Below are positions 60,984 through 64,000 of a stretch of 64,000 nucleotides of DNA, piece after piece. The stretch's first letter is position 1. Each line of letters starts with the position of its first letter. The notes under the pieces are model-generated. The model did no database searches, was not told the origin of the DNA, and worked only from the letters and a program-made list of their open reading frames with translations. Both the position numbers and the translations under genes were made by a program. This DNA is from JAAFJU01 sp043764895 (GTDB taxonomy: Bacteria > Cyanobacteriota > Cyanobacteriia > Leptolyngbyales > Leptolyngbyaceae): NCBI GenBank assembly GCA_043764895.1, contig JAYUJY010000064.1:24835-88834 (forward strand), read 5' to 3'.

Positions 60984-61142
60984 CTAGGTTTGGGGCACGG
61001 CGAGCCATGCCCCTACAGATCCGGGTTTAAGAGTCCGGGTTCAAGAGTCCGGGTTTACATGAGAATGTAGGGACATGGCTATGCCGTGTCCTAAACGCAA
61101 CGAAGAAAAGATCAAGGTCTTATTTCCGCCGCGCAGGACTAG
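60984..61142. mobile_element. Nested-palindrome repeat, left-truncated copy F
   Basis: CTAG occurs at 60984-60987 and 61139-61142. The central arms TTTGGGGCACGGCGAGCCAT and TAGGGACATGGCTATGCCGT are present, separated by a short tandem (TCCGGGTTNAAGAG three times). The right end keeps TATTTCCGCCGCGCAGGA but the left inverted repeat is missing. It lies between two convergent genes and ends 5 bases before the kinase stop. Confidence 0.75.
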
Positions 61143-61146
61143 AACC

Positions 61147-63780
61147 TTAACTTCCGGTTATTTTGATCCAAGTAAAGCAGAACCGAGCACCCTGTTTGAC
61201 ATCCTTATCCAACCAAATTCGACCGCCTTGCCCTTCGATCATCTTTTTGACGATCGCTAATCCGACCCCTGTGCTATCCGATCGGTTTTGAGGATTCACC
61301 GCCTGAAAAATTGTAAAAATCTGCTCGTGATGTTCTGGAGCAATGCCTGGGCCATCATCGGACACCGAAAATTCATAACAGTCGCTACGCTCCTCGATCG
61401 AAATCTGAATCGAGCCAGCTTCGGAATGATGATGTTTGATGCCATTACCGATGAGATTGGCAAAGACCTGGAACAAGGGTAGCCGCCGAGTCGAGAGTAT
61501 CGGTAGTTCGGGCGGTAGCTCTATGGTAAAGGTGGGGGGTGGGGCGATCGAATCGATGACATCAGCTAGCAGTTCGGCGATGGAAACCGACTCGATCGTC
61601 TCAACAGCTTTTCCGATACGGGCATAGTTAAGTAATTCATTGATTGTGGCTTCCATCTTATAGACTCGGCTACGTAACAGGGTCATCTGCTGTTGATTGG
61701 CGATACTAAGCGATCCGTCCAAGTCTTCCTCGATCCATTCGGAGAGGTTGGCAATTCCTCGTAGGGGTGCTTTGAGATCGTGAGAGACAATGTAGACAAA
61801 GCTGTCTAGCTCTTGATTGCGCTGTTCCAAATCGGCTTGAGCCTGTTTACGATCGCGTAGTACAGCTTGTTGTTCGGTGATATCTTGAATCACAGCAATA
61901 AAATATTGGGGTATGCCTAGTTGGCCATCCGGGACGATCGTGCGGATCAGAGTAACAGTTATATGGACCCAAACGTAATGTCCTTGTTTATGAATATAGC
62001 GTTTTTCTAATGTACATTCATTAATTTCACCGTTAATTAATTGTTGTACTATAGTAACGTCCTGACCTGAATCTGCGGGTTCTGTAATGGCCTGATAGGT
62101 AGTAGCCAAAAGTTCTGCCGAACTATAACCTAATATTTCACAAAGTTTGTGATTGACTCGCATCCAATTTCCATCAAGGGCAACGTGAGCCATACCGACA
62201 GAGGTGTACTCGAAGGTAGAGCGAAACAACTCCTCACTGATTTGAAGCGCGATTTCTGTCTGCTTGCGTTCAGTAATATCGCGGGAAACTGATAAAATTT
62301 GTTCGACATTCCCCTGCCGATCGAAGATGGGTGTAATAACAACTTCCCACCATTTCGGCGTGCCTTTATAGGTCGCACAATACCCTTCAAATTTACCGAT
62401 TTCTCCAGACTTAGCCGCAGCTAGAGCAGCTTTAATCGATTCCGCATCATTACCTTGCCAAAACTCGACCCATGGGCGACCTTCGATCGTCGTAAAGTCA
62501 TCGATCTCCATTAATCTTTGTCCGCTATCATTTATATACAGTAGACGACCTTCTAGATCGACAACCTTGACACAATCTCGATGACTGTCGAGAATACTAC
62601 GGTTGAATTCCTCACTGCGACGGAGCGCTTCGTCATCACGCTTACGATCGGTGATGTCATGGGCGACTGCATAGACTAAATTTTGCTCGTCGTAGGGTCG
62701 CGAACTCCACGATAGCCAGCGATAGGAGCCATCCTTGCAGCGATAGCGATTTTCAAAACTAACCGCCATCTGACCTACACTCAATCCTTGGGCAACGGCT
62801 AGCGTTGCAGCGAGATCGTCAGGATGGACCAAATTTAGATAGGGTTGTGCCATCAATTCGGCAGCAGTAAAGCCCAAAGTCTGCTCCCAAGCTGGATTCA
62901 GGCGCAAGAAATAACCCTCAAAATTGGCGATCGCCAGCAAATCGAGCGATAAATTAAAGAACCGATCGCGTTCTTGTTCGGCGGCAATCCGTTCGCATTC
63001 GAGCCATTTACGTTCGTTGATATTCCGAAAGTAAATCCCTAAGCCTTCATCCGACGGATAAGCATGAGTCTCGAACCAAGTGTCAGCCGTCTCATAGAAC
63101 AGCTCGAAATGTACTGTCACTCGATCGGTCACAGCACGCCTGTACTCCTGCTCGACAATAGTTCCCACCGTCGCGGGAAACACTTCCCAATGACTCTTAC
63201 CCAAATATTCTGCTGGTGTTAGACCAGTCATTTGGCGAAATACTTCAGTTGCCGCCGAATTAGTATAGACGATCCGCCAATCAGGGTCGAGCGTCGCATA
63301 GGCATCGGTCATGCTTTCCCAGATCGTCGTCGTCTGCTGATTCTTGACTTGCAGCGTGAGTTGGGCCTGTTGCAATTGCAGCCGCAAACGGGCATTCTCC
63401 ATCGCCATTCGCATCGTCGATTGCAATAGTTCTGAGGTCAGGTCGCGCTTGGCTAAATAATCTTCCGCTCCCAGTTTCATAGCTCCGATCGCAATTCCTT
63501 CGTTGCCCATTCCTGTCACCATGACCACAGGTGGACTACTACCCTCACTTTGAGCCTTTAGGGCGGCTAAAAACGTCAGCCCATCTCCATCAGGTAGCGC
63601 ATAATCAAGCAAAATCCCATCGATCGATTGGGTGCGGCACACGGTCAACCCCTCTGCGACAGATTCTGCTTCCAACAGGTGATAACTACAACTTGCGTCT
63701 TGGCTTAAAGCACGCCGATATAGCTCTCTATCGATCGCCAAGTCCTCAACGATGAGTAATGTAAAGGTCGGAATGTACAT
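61147..63780 (-). CDS. Hybrid sensor kinase: receiver, several PAS domains, histidine kinase
   Basis: From the ATG at 63780 (GAGGTG upstream) the protein is 877 residues. An N-terminal receiver domain (LLIVEDLAIDRE; phospho-Asp in DGILLDYALPDGDG; VTGMGNEG; YLAKRD) is followed by four PAS domains, each ending in a PAC-like block (for example FDRQGNVEQILSVSRDITER). The kinase core has SHDLKAPLRGIANL (phospho-His), NLIGNGIKHH, DDGPGIAPEHHEQIF and TGVGLAIVKK. It is soluble, as no membrane helices were seen. The order receiver-first resembles cyanobacterial light or redox sensors. Its stop lies 5 bases from repeat copy F. Confidence 0.9.
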   Translation of the reverse strand: MYIPTFTLLIVEDLAIDRELYRRALSQDASCSYHLLEAESVAEGLTVCRTQSIDGILLDYALPDGDGLTFLAALKAQSEGSSPPVVMVTGMGNEGIAIGAMKLGAEDYLAKRDLTSELLQSTMRMAMENARLRLQLQQAQLTLQVKNQQTTTIWESMTDAYATLDPDWRIVYTNSAATEVFRQMTGLTPAEYLGKSHWEVFPATVGTIVEQEYRRAVTDRVTVHFELFYETADTWFETHAYPSDEGLGIYFRNINERKWLECERIAAEQERDRFFNLSLDLLAIANFEGYFLRLNPAWEQTLGFTAAELMAQPYLNLVHPDDLAATLAVAQGLSVGQMAVSFENRYRCKDGSYRWLSWSSRPYDEQNLVYAVAHDITDRKRDDEALRRSEEFNRSILDSHRDCVKVVDLEGRLLYINDSGQRLMEIDDFTTIEGRPWVEFWQGNDAESIKAALAAAKSGEIGKFEGYCATYKGTPKWWEVVITPIFDRQGNVEQILSVSRDITERKQTEIALQISEELFRSTFEYTSVGMAHVALDGNWMRVNHKLCEILGYSSAELLATTYQAITEPADSGQDVTIVQQLINGEINECTLEKRYIHKQGHYVWVHITVTLIRTIVPDGQLGIPQYFIAVIQDITEQQAVLRDRKQAQADLEQRNQELDSFVYIVSHDLKAPLRGIANLSEWIEEDLDGSLSIANQQQMTLLRSRVYKMEATINELLNYARIGKAVETIESVSIAELLADVIDSIAPPPTFTIELPPELPILSTRRLPLFQVFANLIGNGIKHHHSEAGSIQISIEERSDCYEFSVSDDGPGIAPEHHEQIFTIFQAVNPQNRSDSTGVGLAIVKKMIEGQGGRIWLDKDVKQGARFCFTWIKITGS

Positions 63781-63865
63781 TGTGCTCACCTCAAATGGAA
63801 TAGTCGCTATAGTCAATGGGTATAATCGGATTGATCTACAAGATTGTACCAGATCTGAATTGCGC

Positions 63866-64000
63866 TAATCAGACCTATTGATCTATTCTTCGTTAGGTTT
63901 GGGGCACGGCAAGCCATGCCCCTACGGTCTCTGGAAAGATAGATTTGTTGGGGCATGGCACGCCGTGCCCCAAACCCAACGGAGAGGTTCTAAATACCTG
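63866..64000. mobile_element. Nested-palindrome repeat, copy G, cut by the window edge
   Basis: The segment has CTATTGATCTATTCTTCG as in copy B, then CACGGCAAGCCATGCCCCTA and TTGGGGCATGGCACGCCGTG, and runs past the end of the window. Orientation is as in copy B. The left inverted repeat is absent or decayed. It is 86 bases upstream of the kinase start. Confidence 0.8.

Noticed and set aside
1..64000. tRNA or rRNA genes
   Set aside because: No cloverleaf-like run with a GGTTCRANYCC arm or conserved rRNA block was recognised on reading; a covariance search was not possible.

Overview
The window looks like chromosomal DNA of a cyanobacterium. The octamer GCGATCGC and its core CGATCG recur throughout, as in HIP1-rich cyanobacterial genomes. 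The gene content also fits: an NrtP-type nitrate permease, crtE next to folD, DUF1350 and DUF212 proteins, a lumen-type pentapeptide protein, and many PIN toxin modules. No rRNA, tRNA, CRISPR array or origin was recognised. Genus was not determined. All family names come from reading motifs; no database search was possible. LAYOUT. 1-12.5 kb is mostly housekeeping: nrtP (cut by the window edge), a small Cys-rich protein, a DUF212 protein, crtE, folD, a lipoprotein, a pentapeptide protein, two GT4 glycosyltransferases, a degenerate histidine kinase, a DUF1350 protein and a TlyA methyltransferase. 12.7-15.9 kb is a toxin-antitoxin island: three modules (DUF2281/PIN, DUF433/DUF5615, small antitoxin/PIN) in about 2.2 kb, framed by two diverged direct repeats. 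16.3-28.7 kb holds envelope and accessory genes: two exported hypotheticals, a glycosyltransferase operon, gloB with an altered metal motif, a YheT-like hydrolase, an EmrAB-type efflux pair, a deleted nuclease-like pseudogene, a PBP4-type peptidase and a GT8-like protein. 28.8-41.2 kb is a block of stress and fermentation genes on the plus strand: coiled-coil protein, phosphoketolase, acetate kinase, Gly-rich stress protein, BON lipoprotein, three flavoproteins and a P-type ATPase. 41.2-57.5 kb continues the theme: an ABC ATPase separated from its probable MacA/MacB-type partners, a voltage-gated channel, an IS5-type element, two adrenodoxin-type ferredoxins, a BON protein, Dps, a second Gly-rich stress protein, a PspC protein, two tandem zinc-ribbon membrane proteins, a DUF2807 lipoprotein, a non-canonical pyruvate kinase, a D-lactate-type dehydrogenase and gpmA. 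57.8-64 kb has a third ferredoxin, an alpha/beta hydrolase, an SDR, a cupin and a multi-PAS hybrid kinase. HOW THE GENES FIT TOGETHER. Phosphoketolase plus acetate kinase turn sugar phosphates into acetate and ATP. The pyruvate-kinase-like protein, the D-2-hydroxyacid dehydrogenase and phosphoglycerate mutase would add lower glycolysis and lactate. With Dps, ferredoxins, BON and Gly-rich stress proteins, cation ATPase and channel, this reads as a low-oxygen or energy-stress island. A 20-base element is shared exactly by the upstream regions of two genes in this block. MOBILE DNA. At least seven copies or fragments of a nested-palindrome repeat (full copies about 205 bp, with terminal inverted repeats and flanking CTAG) sit between genes. 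Two mobile-element insertions (this family at the phosphoketolase stop codon, and an IS5-derived 161-bp element at a ferredoxin stop codon) keep the stop codon inside the target duplication.
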